From contig NZ_JBDVNC010000004.1 in the NCBI RefSeq assembly GCF_039969785.1, forward strand, positions 1-64,000: a stretch of 64,000 nucleotides of DNA. The letters run 5' to 3'. Positions 32,259 through 41,374 of the stretch are shown here, piece after piece; the first letter of the stretch is position 1; the number at the start of each line of letters is the position of its first letter. Made by a program: the position numbers and the translations under genes. The notes beneath the pieces are model-generated. The model searched no databases. It saw only the letters and a program-made list of their open reading frames with translations, and was not told the DNA's origin. Source of the stretch: Shimia sp039969785. Its GTDB lineage: Bacteria; Pseudomonadota; Alphaproteobacteria; Rhodobacterales; Rhodobacteraceae.

Positions 32259-33236
32259 ATGACCGGTACACCCACAACGCCAGAGCCAACGCCCAACCAA
32301 AATGGCCAGGTCTCCGATGCCGTAAAGGGCAACTGGGTTGATCACCTCGCTCCGCCCGCCACACGCCCCTATCTGCGCCTCAGCCGCGCCGACCGGCCGA
32401 TTGGCACCTGGTTGTTGTTGCTGCCCTGCTGGATGGGGCTTGCGCTGGCGATGCTGTCTGACGGACGCGCCAGCCTGCATGACCTGTGGATTTTTGTCGG
32501 CTGCGCCCTTGGGGCCTTTCTGATGCGCGGTGCAGGGTGCACGTGGAATGACATCACCGACCGCGATTATGACGCACAGGTCGAAAGGACCCGCTCGCGC
32601 CCGATCCCGTCCGGGCAGGTCAGCACCAAACAGGCGGCTGGCTGGTTGATCGCCCAGACGCTTATCGCCTTTGCCATCTTGCTGACCTTTAACCTCAACG
32701 CCATCCTGCTTGGTTTCATCTCTCTGGCACCGGTGGCGATTTACCCGTTTGCCAAACGCTTCACCTGGTGGCCGCAGGTCTTTCTGGGCATTGCCTTTAA
32801 CTGGGGCGCGCTGCTGGCATGGACCGCACATACCGGCACACTCAGCGCCCCGGCGGTTGCGCTCTATCTCGCGGGCATAGCCTGGACGCTGTTTTATGAC
32901 ACGATTTATGCACATCAGGACACCGAAGACGACGCGCTGATCGGGGTGAAATCCACCGCACGGCTTTTTGCCGACAAGACCCCGCAATGGCTGCAACTGT
33001 TCCTGATCCTGACCGTGTTCCTGATGGGAATCGCTGTGATCATGTCCGCCCTGCCGCGCAGCCCGGCCTCGCTGGCGATGGCACTGATGGGCCCGATGGC
33101 GATGGGATGGCACCTGCAATGGCAAATGCGGCGCCTGAACACCGACAATCCGACAATCTGCATGATGCTGTTCCGCGCCAATCGCGACACCGGGCTGATC
33201 CCCTTGCTGTTTTTCGCCGTTGCATGGTTCCTTTGA
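32259..33236 (+). CDS. ubiA: 4-hydroxybenzoate polyprenyltransferase
   Basis: The 325-residue integral membrane prenyltransferase attaches the polyprenyl tail to 4-hydroxybenzoate in ubiquinone synthesis. The first Asp-rich motif is CTWNDITDRDYDAQVERTRS near 93-112 and the second is DTIYAHQDTEDD near 216-227. About eight membrane segments follow a polar N-terminal extension of about 45 residues. Only 11 bp separate its ATG from that of rsmE, so at least one of the two promoters must lie inside the opposite gene. Confidence 0.93.
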   Translation: MTGTPTTPEPTPNQNGQVSDAVKGNWVDHLAPPATRPYLRLSRADRPIGTWLLLLPCWMGLALAMLSDGRASLHDLWIFVGCALGAFLMRGAGCTWNDITDRDYDAQVERTRSRPIPSGQVSTKQAAGWLIAQTLIAFAILLTFNLNAILLGFISLAPVAIYPFAKRFTWWPQVFLGIAFNWGALLAWTAHTGTLSAPAVALYLAGIAWTLFYDTIYAHQDTEDDALIGVKSTARLFADKTPQWLQLFLILTVFLMGIAVIMSALPRSPASLAMALMGPMAMGWHLQWQMRRLNTDNPTICMMLFRANRDTGLIPLLFFAVAWFL

Positions 33237-33297
33237 TTGCAAGCTGCGCCTCAGCGTCGTATCAACCCCGCACCACTTGAAAAAGCCGACGGACTGA

Positions 33298-35385
33298 ATG
33301 CGCCTTTCTTCACTGCTTATCGTGTTTGCGACCTTCGCAACCGCCGCTCTGCTTAGCCTGATCGCCGCCAGCTTTTCGGCCGATCTGATCGAGGACAGCT
33401 CACAACGCAGCGTCCAGCGTGACCTGAAAGCCAAAGGCATGGACTGGGCCGAAGTGCACGCCGAAGGGTTGCAGGTGTTTCTGGCCGGTGTCGCTCCGTC
33501 CGAGGCCGACCGGTTCAAAGCCATTTCTTCTGCTGGCGGCGTCGTCGATGCGGCCCGCGTGATCGACAATATGCAGGTCGAAGCCACCGCCGACATTGCC
33601 CCGCCGCGATTCTCTATCGAAATACTACGCAATGACGCGGGTATCTCGCTGATCGGTCTGATTCCGGAAACCTCGGACCGCGAAGACATCGTCGACCAGA
33701 TGATCGACCTTGCCGGACGTCCAAATGTGACCGACCTTCTGGAAACCGCTGTCTATGCCCCGCCCGCAGGCTGGAACACCTCTTTGAAATTCGCGATGAA
33801 CGCGCTCGACCTGTTGCCCCGCGCCAAAGTGTCGGTGCATGCAGGATCGGTCAGCATTACCGCCATGAGCGACAGCCCAGAAGCCCGCCGCGAGCTTGAG
33901 GCTGACTTGCTGCGCAGCGTGCCCAAGGATCTGCGCCTTAATCTCAACATCTCGGCCCCGCGCCCGGTGATCACCCCCTTTACGCTGCGGTTCCTGATCG
34001 ACGAAAACGGCGCCCGCTTTGACGCCTGTTCGGCAGATACCGAAAAGTCCCGTGTGCGTATCCTGACCGCCGCGCGCAGCGCCGGTCTGACGAGCGGTGC
34101 CAACTGCACAATCGGTCTGGGCGTCCCAACCCCCAGCTGGACCGTCGCCGCCGAAACCGCCATCGCGGGTCTTGCGGAACTGGGCGGCGGATCGGTCACG
34201 TTCTCTGATGCCGATGTCACACTTGTTGCGCTTGTCGGTACCGAACAAAGCCTGTTCGACAAAGTTGTTGGTGAACTGGAAACCGGCCTGCCGGATGTGT
34301 TTGCCCTGCACTCCACCCTGCCCAAACCGGTCGAAGAAGACGGCGGCGAAGACGTCATTCCCGAATTCACCGCCACACTCAGCCCCGAAGGCCTTGTGCA
34401 ACTGCGCGGGCGCCTGCCGAACGAGATCACACGCGACACCGCCGCCAGCTATGCCCGCGCGCGCTTTGGCGGCAACAATGTGCACATGGCCGCCCGGCTG
34501 GATCAGGATCTGCCTATGTCATGGCCGATCCGGGTTATGGCCGGTCTGGACGCGCTGTCCTTGCTGAACAATGGCGTGCTCAGCGTCTCACCAGACGCCC
34601 TGAATGTTGCGGGTCGCACCGGCAACCTGAACGCCAATGCTGAAATCGCCCGATTGCTGGCCGAAAAGCTCTCACAATCGGACTCCTACGCCATCGACGT
34701 GCGCTATGTAGAAGAGCTCGACCCGCTGGCAGCATTGCCCACGCCCGAAGAATGCGTGGCCCAGTTGAGCGATATTCAGAAAGAACAGAAAATCGCATTC
34801 CAGCCCGGATCGGGTGAGCTTGACCAAAGCGCAACAAAAATTCTGGACGCCATCGCCCTCAGAATTTCGGAATGCCCGGAAATGAACCTTGAGATTCAGG
34901 GCCACACTGACAGTCAGGGCCGGGAATCAATGAATCAGGCGCTCAGCCAAACCCGCGCCCAGGCGGTTCTGACCGCGCTTCAGGATCGCCGCATTCTGAC
35001 CACTGGCATTGTCGCCAATGGCTATGGCGAGAGCCAGCCGATTGCGGACAATGACACCGAGGACGGGCGCGAAGCAAACCGCCGCATCGAATTTGTTCTG
35101 ATCACACCAGAAGCCGACGAGACGGCAGAGGCTGAGACAGAGCGTTCAGACACGGCAGAAGACGCTACAGATGGCAACACAGAAGACGCCGCAGACACCG
35201 AAACTGGCGGCGGCGAAGACGTGGACGCCGACACGCCTGTAAACGAAGAAGAAGACGGGTCAACACCCGCTGAAACGGACTCAGAAGAAGAGACCAACCC
35301 GGCCGAAACAGACGCCACAGAGACCAACGATAACGCCGATGCAGACACATCCGGCGAGGAGACGACGACCAATGACACGAACTGA
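33298..35385 (+). CDS. OmpA-family envelope protein with BON-like repeats and acidic tail
   Basis: The 695-residue protein has an N-terminal hydrophobic segment (about 5-27, signal or anchor) and a long middle with BON-like units (for example VQRDLKAKGMDWAEVHAEGL near 39). An OmpA peptidoglycan-binding domain lies near 490-605 (IAFQPGSGELDQSATKILD, LEIQGHTDSQG, ANRRIEFVL). About 85 C-terminal residues are almost entirely Asp, Glu, Thr, Ser and Ala, an unusual acidic low-complexity tail. It probably anchors to the cell wall from the inner membrane or periplasm. The next gene starts within its 3' end. Confidence 0.82.
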   Translation: MRLSSLLIVFATFATAALLSLIAASFSADLIEDSSQRSVQRDLKAKGMDWAEVHAEGLQVFLAGVAPSEADRFKAISSAGGVVDAARVIDNMQVEATADIAPPRFSIEILRNDAGISLIGLIPETSDREDIVDQMIDLAGRPNVTDLLETAVYAPPAGWNTSLKFAMNALDLLPRAKVSVHAGSVSITAMSDSPEARRELEADLLRSVPKDLRLNLNISAPRPVITPFTLRFLIDENGARFDACSADTEKSRVRILTAARSAGLTSGANCTIGLGVPTPSWTVAAETAIAGLAELGGGSVTFSDADVTLVALVGTEQSLFDKVVGELETGLPDVFALHSTLPKPVEEDGGEDVIPEFTATLSPEGLVQLRGRLPNEITRDTAASYARARFGGNNVHMAARLDQDLPMSWPIRVMAGLDALSLLNNGVLSVSPDALNVAGRTGNLNANAEIARLLAEKLSQSDSYAIDVRYVEELDPLAALPTPEECVAQLSDIQKEQKIAFQPGSGELDQSATKILDAIALRISECPEMNLEIQGHTDSQGRESMNQALSQTRAQAVLTALQDRRILTTGIVANGYGESQPIADNDTEDGREANRRIEFVLITPEADETAEAETERSDTAEDATDGNTEDAADTETGGGEDVDADTPVNEEEDGSTPAETDSEEETNPAETDATETNDNADADTSGEETTTNDTN

Positions 35386-35698
35386 GTTCATCCTGGCCAC
35401 CGCCGTCATCCTGTTCGTTGCGTTTTGTATGGGCTGGTTCGCCAATTGGCTGGTGCACCGCTTTACCCGTGTGGCACAGGCGGATGTCGATCAGCTGGAG
35501 CGTATGAGCCAGGAACTGCACGAAGCCGAAGAAACCCGCGATCAGGCAATCACCTACCTGCAACAGCGCGAAGCAGAGCTGACCAACCAGCTCACTCAAA
35601 CCGATGCGGAATTGTCAGCGGCGATGGACGGTCTGCGCGATGCGCGCCACGAAGCCGAAGAGCTGCGCACATATGTTGAACGTGTGAATCAGGGCTGA
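35372..35698 (+). CDS. Small membrane protein with coiled-coil tail
   Basis: The 108-residue protein has one membrane helix (about 5-25) and a long charged helix (about 35-108) with Leu/Ala heptads and Glu/Gln/Arg, predicted as a coiled coil. Its ATG lies 14 bp before the end of the OmpA-like gene, so translation is coupled and the two proteins may interact. The sequence encoding its last 39 residues is repeated twice downstream in degenerate form. Confidence 0.75.
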   Translation: MTRTEFILATAVILFVAFCMGWFANWLVHRFTRVAQADVDQLERMSQELHEAEETRDQAITYLQQREAELTNQLTQTDAELSAAMDGLRDARHEAEELRTYVERVNQG

Positions 35699-35933
35699 CC
35701 TGACCAGCTTGCTCAAACCAAAGCAGAATTGTCAGCGGCGATGGATGGCCTGCGCGATGCGCGCCCCAAAGCAGCGACGCCGCGCCCCTGCGCGGAACCT
35801 GTGCATCCGGGTTGACCAAAAAACTCACGCCAACAAAGGCTGAATTGCCAGCGGCGATCGACTGTCAACGCAACGCGCGCCACGACGCAAAAGCGCGGCG
35901 CACCCATTTCGAACGTATGACTTAGGGGTGACC
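35580..35933 (+). repeat. Three tandem ~117-bp copies of the coiled-coil gene's 3' end, two decayed
   Basis: Copy 1 (35580-35700) is coding. Copy 2 (35701-35817) is about 75-80% similar and in the same frame behind the stop: it would read DQLAQTKAELSAAMDGLRDA and onward to its own Gly-stop. Copy 3 (35818-35933) is more diverged and frame-shifted but still encodes AELPAAIDC and THFERMT-stop. Each copy ends in a TGACC motif. This is the history of a coding tail that was duplicated and is decaying. Confidence 0.8.
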
Positions 35934-35937
35934 GGTT

Positions 35938-35961
35938 GGTTTCAACCTTGCGGTTGAAACC
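35938..35961 (-). terminator. Hairpin at the desaturase 3' end
   Basis: GGTTTCAACC (35938-35947) and GGTTGAAACC (35952-35961) form a perfect 10-bp stem with a TTGC loop, 10 nt beyond the minus-strand desaturase stop. There is no T-run. Confidence 0.5.
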
Positions 35962-35971
35962 TGACGCAGCA

Positions 35972-37006
35972 TCAGTTCCGCAGGGCTTTGACCTGTGCAA
36001 ACGACAGCAACTTGCGACTTTTTTCGTCCCAAACATGCAGCTTGGCATATGCAAAACTCTCGCGGATCGTCATCCGGTTGCTCTCTGCCAGTTCCTTATG
36101 GTCTTTCAGCACTTCGGTCAGACGGTAAAACGGGATACGGCTGTAAAGGTGATGCACGTGGTGAATGCCGATATTGCCGCTGAACCACTGCAACACTTTG
36201 GGCAGCACATAATGCGAGCTGCCATGCAGCGCCGCGTCGTGCAACTGCCATTCTTCGTCCTGATCCCAGTGCGCATTCTCAAACTGGTGCTGCACATAGA
36301 ACAACCACAGACCAATCGTCGCCGCAATCAGTGTTGAGGGCAAAAAGATCAGCAGCACAGGCATCAGACCGCCAAAGTACCAGATCACGCCCAGCGCTGC
36401 GAAAATCGCAATATTAGTGCTCATCGCGCTGACCCAGTATTTCGCCTGCGACGCCAGTCCCAGAGGAAACCGGTTCTGCAAAAAGAACAAATAGCTGGGG
36501 GCCAGACCGAAAAGCGTGACCGGATGGCGATACATCCGATACATAAACCGGTTAAAGGGCGTCTCCGCCTCGTATTCGGCAACGGTCATGGTGTGAATAT
36601 CACCCATGCCACGGCGGCTCAGGTTGCCCGCACCGCTGTGATGGATTGAATGGGTGCGCCGCCAAACGTCATACGGCGTCAGCGTCAGAACACCCAGAAC
36701 ACGGCCGACCCAATCGCTCAGCGCGCGGCTCCGGAAAAATGCACCGTGTCCGCAATCATGCTGAATGACAAACAAGCGCAACAGAAATGCCGCGTTCAGG
36801 ATCGACAGACCCAGCGCCAGCCAGCCACTGATCGACAAGGACCACCACGCCAGCGCCCAAAACGCCAGAAACGGTATGCCACTGACCGCCAGTTCAAAGG
36901 CGCTGCGCCATTCGTTGGGCTCTCGGTATCGCGACAGAACCGTTACCCAATCACGGGCGGCCATGTTTTGTGTATTGGACTGGATCGGCTCAGAGGTCGG
37001 ATTCAT
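35972..37006 (-). CDS. Membrane fatty acid desaturase
   Basis: The 344-residue di-iron membrane desaturase has three histidine boxes: HDCGH near 84-88, HSIHH near 119-123 and HHVHH near 283-287, with four or more membrane segments between them. It inserts double bonds into acyl lipids, or may act on carotenoid-like substrates. It has its own transcript, with a hairpin behind it and a 298-bp spacer before it. Confidence 0.88.
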   Translation of the reverse strand: MNPTSEPIQSNTQNMAARDWVTVLSRYREPNEWRSAFELAVSGIPFLAFWALAWWSLSISGWLALGLSILNAAFLLRLFVIQHDCGHGAFFRSRALSDWVGRVLGVLTLTPYDVWRRTHSIHHSGAGNLSRRGMGDIHTMTVAEYEAETPFNRFMYRMYRHPVTLFGLAPSYLFFLQNRFPLGLASQAKYWVSAMSTNIAIFAALGVIWYFGGLMPVLLIFLPSTLIAATIGLWLFYVQHQFENAHWDQDEEWQLHDAALHGSSHYVLPKVLQWFSGNIGIHHVHHLYSRIPFYRLTEVLKDHKELAESNRMTIRESFAYAKLHVWDEKSRKLLSFAQVKALRN

Positions 37007-37304
37007 ACGCCTGCACTCATTTTAGTTGTCACCAGACCGGGTAAACGACCCGGCCATATATGCAAAGTTAAATGTTTCAATTGCGTCAATTGAGGCCACT
37101 TTTTATCCGCAAATTTGCGTGAATCGGCATTCGGCAGCCTGGAGAACGGGGAATTCATGCAATCTGCTTCAATCAAAGGGCGCTGTCTTAACCCCGGCGG
37201 GTCCCAAAATCCGCTCCGACGCAATACCGACGGGATACCGACGCGCTGCCGATCACAATTGTCGATAGAAATTGGGGCGTTAACCCCGATTCGTTGCCGA
37301 ATGG
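37007..37304. other. Spacer between desaturase and moaE with a short repeat
   Basis: No gene is visible in this 298-bp gap. It should contain the desaturase promoter (minus strand, AT-rich at 37055-37125) and the end of the moa/pgsA transcript. It holds the 11-bp-period repeat at 37216-37253. Confidence 0.5.
37216..37253. repeat. Dispersed 38-bp repeat with 11-bp period, copy 1
   Basis: The unit CCGACGCAATA / CCGACGGGATA / CCGACGCGCTG / CCGAT repeats every 11 bp, about one helical turn. A second copy at 58873-58910 agrees at 36 of 38 positions. Both are intergenic. Confidence 0.75.
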
Positions 37305-37748
37305 CTACCACCGTTTCAACGCCGCTTCATCGGCATCCTTGGCCGCCACCCAATCCACCCCGTCCCGGGTGAATTCCTGCTTCCAGAATGGCGCGCGCGA
37401 CTTGAGATAATCCATCAGAAACTCGGCCGCTTCAAACGCATCCTTGCGATGTGTCGACGCCGTGGCAACCATCATGATCATGTCACCCGGCACCATGTCT
37501 CCATACCGGTGAATGACCAGCACATCGCCCAAAGACCAGCGCTCCTGCGCGTCATTGGCAATATTCTCCAGCGCCTTTTCCGTCATGCCCGGGTAATGTT
37601 CAATCACCATGCGATCCAGATCGCCCTGCGCCAGATCACGCACCACCCCAGTAAAGGTGACAATCGCACCCATGTCCTTGTGACCAGTGGCAAATGTGTT
37701 GGCCTCAGCGCCAAAATCAAACGGAGCTTCCTGAACCAGTACGCGCAT
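37305..37748 (-). CDS. moaE: Molybdopterin synthase catalytic subunit
   Basis: The 147-residue MoaE, with MoaD, converts precursor Z to molybdopterin. GAIVTFTGVVRD near 27-38 and KSRAPFWKQEF near 115-125 (substrate-binding lysines) are family marks. It begins one base after the moaD stop, so both come from one transcript pgsA-moaD-moaE. Confidence 0.92.
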   Translation of the reverse strand: MRVLVQEAPFDFGAEANTFATGHKDMGAIVTFTGVVRDLAQGDLDRMVIEHYPGMTEKALENIANDAQERWSLGDVLVIHRYGDMVPGDMIMMVATASTHRKDAFEAAEFLMDYLKSRAPFWKQEFTRDGVDWVAAKDADEAALKRW

Positions 37749-37749
37749 T

Positions 37750-37995
37750 TTATCCGCCCGTCATGGGCGGGAAAAACGCCACTTCGCGCACGTCATTCAA
37801 GGGCGCATCAAAATCGGTCAGTTCCTGATCAACCGCCACCCGAAGCGCGCTCAGATCGGCAAACGCCGCCTCATACCGCGCTTCTCGGGTTTTCAGTTCT
37901 TCGACCAGCTCTGCCACGGTCGCCGCGTTTGTTTCAACGACTTCCTTGGGCAACCCAATGCGTTCCCGGACCCACGCAAAATACAGAACATCCAT
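37750..37995 (-). CDS. moaD: Molybdopterin synthase sulfur carrier subunit
   Basis: The 81-residue ubiquitin-like protein ends in Gly-Gly (FPPMTGG), the tail that is thiocarboxylated to donate sulfur to molybdopterin. Its length and the FAWVRERIG start near 6-14 fit MoaD. It lies 5 bp after pgsA and one base before moaE. Confidence 0.92.
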   Translation of the reverse strand: MDVLYFAWVRERIGLPKEVVETNAATVAELVEELKTREARYEAAFADLSALRVAVDQELTDFDAPLNDVREVAFFPPMTGG

Positions 37996-38000
37996 GCCAA

Positions 38001-38660
38001 TCAGTCCTTCAAATGCGGGCGTGCCTTGAGGAAATAGTCAAGCCCCGTCACCCCGGTCAACAACGCCGCAACCCACAACAGCACAATCCCAAGCCATCCG
38101 GCCCAGACCATACCCTCATATTTCCAGCGCAACCCCTGTAAATCTTCGACCTCACCTGCCATCACCTGATCCACAAGCGCCTGATCCATGCCCCATGCGG
38201 ACATGCCCAGATAGTGTTCAAACACGCCTTGCCCAAACAGAAATGCAATGGCCACCATTTGTGTGGCCGTTTTCCATTTGGCCAGCTTTGTGACCTTCAA
38301 CGTCCCGGCAACATCGCCCAGGAATTCCCGCAAGCCAGACACAAACACTTCGCGAAACAGGATAACGGTTGCGGGCAACACCAGCCAGGGCGACATCGAC
38401 GAATAGCCTACGATGACCATCAGCGCGACCACCACCATGGCCTTGTCCGCGATCGGGTCGATCATCGCCCCTATCCGGGTTTCCTGACCCCATGCGCGCG
38501 CCAGATAGCCGTCAAACCAGTCTGTGATTGACGCCACCAGAAACAGACACAGCGCAAACCAATCCGCGTGTGGGCGGGTGAAGAAAAGGAACATCACGGC
38601 GACCATTGGTGCCGCGACCAGCCGCAATACGGAAAGGAAATTGGGTATATTCCATGTCAT
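38001..38660 (-). CDS. pgsA: CDP-diacylglycerol-glycerol-3-phosphate phosphatidyltransferase
   Basis: This 219-residue membrane enzyme makes phosphatidylglycerol phosphate. The CDP-alcohol phosphotransferase motif lies near 48-72: DWFDGYLARAWGQETRIGAM followed by IDPIADK, matching DGxxAR...GxxxDxxxD. AGGAAG precedes the ATG. It is first in the pgsA-moaD-moaE transcript and divergent from the small gene at 38783. Confidence 0.92.
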   Translation of the reverse strand: MTWNIPNFLSVLRLVAAPMVAVMFLFFTRPHADWFALCLFLVASITDWFDGYLARAWGQETRIGAMIDPIADKAMVVVALMVIVGYSSMSPWLVLPATVILFREVFVSGLREFLGDVAGTLKVTKLAKWKTATQMVAIAFLFGQGVFEHYLGMSAWGMDQALVDQVMAGEVEDLQGLRWKYEGMVWAGWLGIVLLWVAALLTGVTGLDYFLKARPHLKD

Positions 38661-38782
38661 GATGTCTTCCTACGGGCTTTTGCCATCAATCGGAACCCCG
38701 TTTTGGCCCTGAATTCGGGTCCTTGGCGCAAATGTGCTATGATGGGGACACGCGCATAAATCCAAAGACGAAAGGGGATAGT

Positions 38783-39112
38783 ATGAAACCTGTTGTTCTC
38801 CTGATCGGCAAATTGCGTCAGGTCATTGAAAAAGTACCGCAACAACTCGATCATTTACCGGTGAACTGGCTGGGCGCACATGACCATGCAGAGGTCATGC
38901 ATCAGTTGAATCGCGAGCCCAATATCGACTGTGCCATCATCGGTGGCTCTTTGCCCGATGACATCCGCGGCGACCTGGTCGCGATGATCGCGACACGACG
39001 GCCTGACATTTGCATACACGTCAAAGACCGGGACTCCGGCCCCGATGCGATGGCAGGCTTTGTCGAAAACATCGTGCGAATGCAGTATGTCGACCACAAG
39101 TTGCCAGCCTAA
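38783..39112 (+). CDS. Small conserved-looking protein, unknown function
   Basis: The 109-residue soluble protein has alternating strands and helices, resembling a receiver-like or Rossmann-like fold (VVLLIGKLRQVIEKVP near 4-19, CAIIGGSLPDD near 50-60), but no phosphoacceptor motif is recognisable. AAAGGGG precedes the ATG. It lies between pgsA and uvrC, transcribed opposite to both, and has its own promoter region with a TATGAT box near 38738. No function is claimed. Confidence 0.65.
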   Translation: MKPVVLLIGKLRQVIEKVPQQLDHLPVNWLGAHDHAEVMHQLNREPNIDCAIIGGSLPDDIRGDLVAMIATRRPDICIHVKDRDSGPDAMAGFVENIVRMQYVDHKLPA

Positions 39113-39142
39113 AGGGCGCAGTATCCCATGGTGGCAGCCCAA

Positions 39143-41017
39143 TCAGCTGCCTTCGTGGAAATAGTCGTAAATGCTCTCGGCCAATGCGCCTGATATGCCA
39201 TCAACCGCCTTAAGATCGGCCAGATTAGCGCGTGACACGGCCTTGGCGGACCCGAAATGCGCCAGCAAGGCGCGTTTGCGGGTCGCGCCGACGCCAGGCA
39301 CATCATCCAGCGGTGTGGCGCCAATCGCCTTTGAACGCTTGGCTCTGTGTGTGCCAATCGCAAACCTGTGCGCCTCATCGCGCAGCCGCTGCACAAAATA
39401 CAGCACCGGATCATTGCGCCGCAACGCCATAGGGCGCTGCCCGGTCCGGTGAAATTCCTCTTTGCCGTGATCCCGGTCGACGCCCTTGGCGACCCCAACC
39501 ATGGGCACATCCTGAACCCCGTGTTCGCGCATGATTTCGGCCACCGCCGACACCTGTCCCGCGCCACCATCAATCAGCAAAAGGTCAGGCCACATCCCGT
39601 TTTCGCGATCCGGGTCTTCTTTTAGCAATCGTTTGAAACGACGATGCAGCACTTCTTTCATCATGCCAAAGTCATCCCCAGGCGTCAGATCATCGCCCTT
39701 GATGTTGAACTTGCGATAGCTGTTTTTCATGAACCCTTCGGGGCCCGCGACAATCATCGCGCCAACGGCGTTGGTGCCCTGAATATGACTGTTGTCATAC
39801 ACTTCGATACGCTTTGGCGCCGCGTCCAGATCAAACGCTTCGGCAATCCCCTTCAACAACCGGGCCTGCGTCGCTGTCTCGCTCATCTTGCGAGCCAGAC
39901 TTTCGCGCGCATTACGCTCTGCGCCAGCCACCAGCTCTGCCTTTTCGCCACGCTGAGGCACGAGTATCTCGACCTTCCGCCCCAGCTTGCCGCCCAAAGC
40001 CTCTGCCATCAGATCCGCATTTTCAATCGGGTGGCTCAGGATCAGTTGCCGCGCCGGTTCCTTGGTATCGTAGAACTGACCAATAAAGGCCTCCAGCACT
40101 TCGGCTGCCTCAATGTCTGCCCCGACACGCGGATAGAAATCCCGGTTGCCCCAGTTCTGATGCGCCCGGATAAAGAACACCTGTACACAGGCCTGCCCCT
40201 TGTCCAGATGCAGCGCGATCACGTCCGCCTCGGCCACCCCACGCGGGTTGATGCCCTGCGCCGTCTGCACGCTGGTCAGCGCCTTGATCCGGTCGCGCAA
40301 GGACGCCGCCTGTTCAAACTCCATCGCGTCGGATGCCTTCTGCATCTGAAGCGCCAGCGTTTCCTGAATCTGCGTAGACCGCCCATTCAAAAACCGTTCA
40401 GCATCCCGCACACTCTCGGCATACTCCGCCTCGGCAATCTTACCGACACATGGACCCGAACAGCGCTTGATCTGATACAGCAGACACGGGCGTGTCCGGC
40501 TCTCAAACATGGAATCCGAACAGTTGCGCAACAGAAAGACCCGCTGCAATTGGTTCAGCGTCCGGTTTACTGCCCCGGCGCTGGCAAACGGGCCGTAGTA
40601 ATTGCCCTTTTCCTTTTTCGCGCCCCGATGCTTCTTGATCTGCGCAAACGCATGCGCCCGGCTCACCAGAATATTGGGAAAGCTCTTATCGTCGCGCAGC
40701 AACACATTGTATTTGGGCTTAAGCTGCTTGATCAGGTTCTGCTCAAGCAACAACGCCTCGGTCTCGGTCTTGGTCGTCAGAAACATCATCGACGCAGTTT
40801 CCGAGATCATACGTGCGATCCGGCCCGAATGGCCCGTGGGGCGCGCATAATTCGACACCCGCGCCCGCAGATTGCGCGCCTTACCCACATAAAGAACACG
40901 CGCCTGCGCATCCAACATGCGGTACACACCCGGCGATCCGTCCAGCGTCTTTAAATAGCCCTGGATACAGTCGTACCCCGTCACGGCATTTGTCATTTCT
41001 TGTTCATCAGATGTCAT
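39143..41017 (-). CDS. uvrC: UvrABC system protein C
   Basis: The 624-residue dual-incision nuclease of nucleotide excision repair has a GIY-YIG domain near 20-100 (SPGVYRMLDAQARVLYVGKA). The cysteine-containing region (CSGPCVGKIAEAEY near 168-181) and a UvrB-interaction UVR motif follow. Next is an RNase H-like second nuclease (EVYDNSHIQGTNAVG near 405, LLIDGGAGQVSA near 485) and C-terminal HhH repeats (LDDVPGVGATRKRALLAHFG). ATG 41017 was chosen; ATG 40996 is possible. The gene is complete and of normal length. Confidence 0.93.
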   Translation of the reverse strand: MTSDEQEMTNAVTGYDCIQGYLKTLDGSPGVYRMLDAQARVLYVGKARNLRARVSNYARPTGHSGRIARMISETASMMFLTTKTETEALLLEQNLIKQLKPKYNVLLRDDKSFPNILVSRAHAFAQIKKHRGAKKEKGNYYGPFASAGAVNRTLNQLQRVFLLRNCSDSMFESRTRPCLLYQIKRCSGPCVGKIAEAEYAESVRDAERFLNGRSTQIQETLALQMQKASDAMEFEQAASLRDRIKALTSVQTAQGINPRGVAEADVIALHLDKGQACVQVFFIRAHQNWGNRDFYPRVGADIEAAEVLEAFIGQFYDTKEPARQLILSHPIENADLMAEALGGKLGRKVEILVPQRGEKAELVAGAERNARESLARKMSETATQARLLKGIAEAFDLDAAPKRIEVYDNSHIQGTNAVGAMIVAGPEGFMKNSYRKFNIKGDDLTPGDDFGMMKEVLHRRFKRLLKEDPDRENGMWPDLLLIDGGAGQVSAVAEIMREHGVQDVPMVGVAKGVDRDHGKEEFHRTGQRPMALRRNDPVLYFVQRLRDEAHRFAIGTHRAKRSKAIGATPLDDVPGVGATRKRALLAHFGSAKAVSRANLADLKAVDGISGALAESIYDYFHEGS

Positions 41018-41374
41018 AGCAACCGGGATATGATTCTTTTGGCCGCGCTGCAATCTTCCGCGTTATTTCGCAAGAGAAAACAAATCCACCGAACCTGTGG
41101 ATAAGTCTGAGTATATCTTTGTTGGAAATGGAATTTTCTGTTGTTTTCGACTTGCTTCCCCGATCTGCCCAAAAATTAGGCAGTTTGTCAAGTTACTGAA
41201 AAACAACGATAAATTTATATAGATCGAGCAACCGTTTGAAAACATTAATAAAAAAGTAACAGCTTTGTAACGCAAAAGCGAGAAGTGCAAAACTTGACTC
41301 CGAAGAACATCTTCCGGCGTCTTTTGCTTAGTAATTCAGAGGCTTGCGGGCAATCGAAAAACTGCCGATTCTGG
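41018..41374. other. AT-rich spacer upstream of uvrC
   Basis: This 357-bp gap is clearly more AT-rich than its surroundings. It contains CTGCC/GGCAG and CCGAAGA/TTCCGG small inverted repeats near 41166-41190 and 41300-41318. It should hold the uvrC promoter and the end of the SDR transcript. A 75-codon frame on the minus strand (41063-41290) looks like chance. No gene or RNA was recognised, though a small RNA cannot be excluded. Confidence 0.4.

Noticed and set aside
32253..33689. 478-codon antisense frame across ubiA and the start of the OmpA-like gene
   Set aside because: It is opposite two well-supported genes and its translation is low-complexity Gln/Arg/His-rich sequence.
41063..41290. 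75-codon minus-strand frame in the AT-rich spacer before uvrC
   Set aside because: Its composition follows the AT-rich DNA. No ribosome site was seen and there is no family resemblance; kept as spacer.
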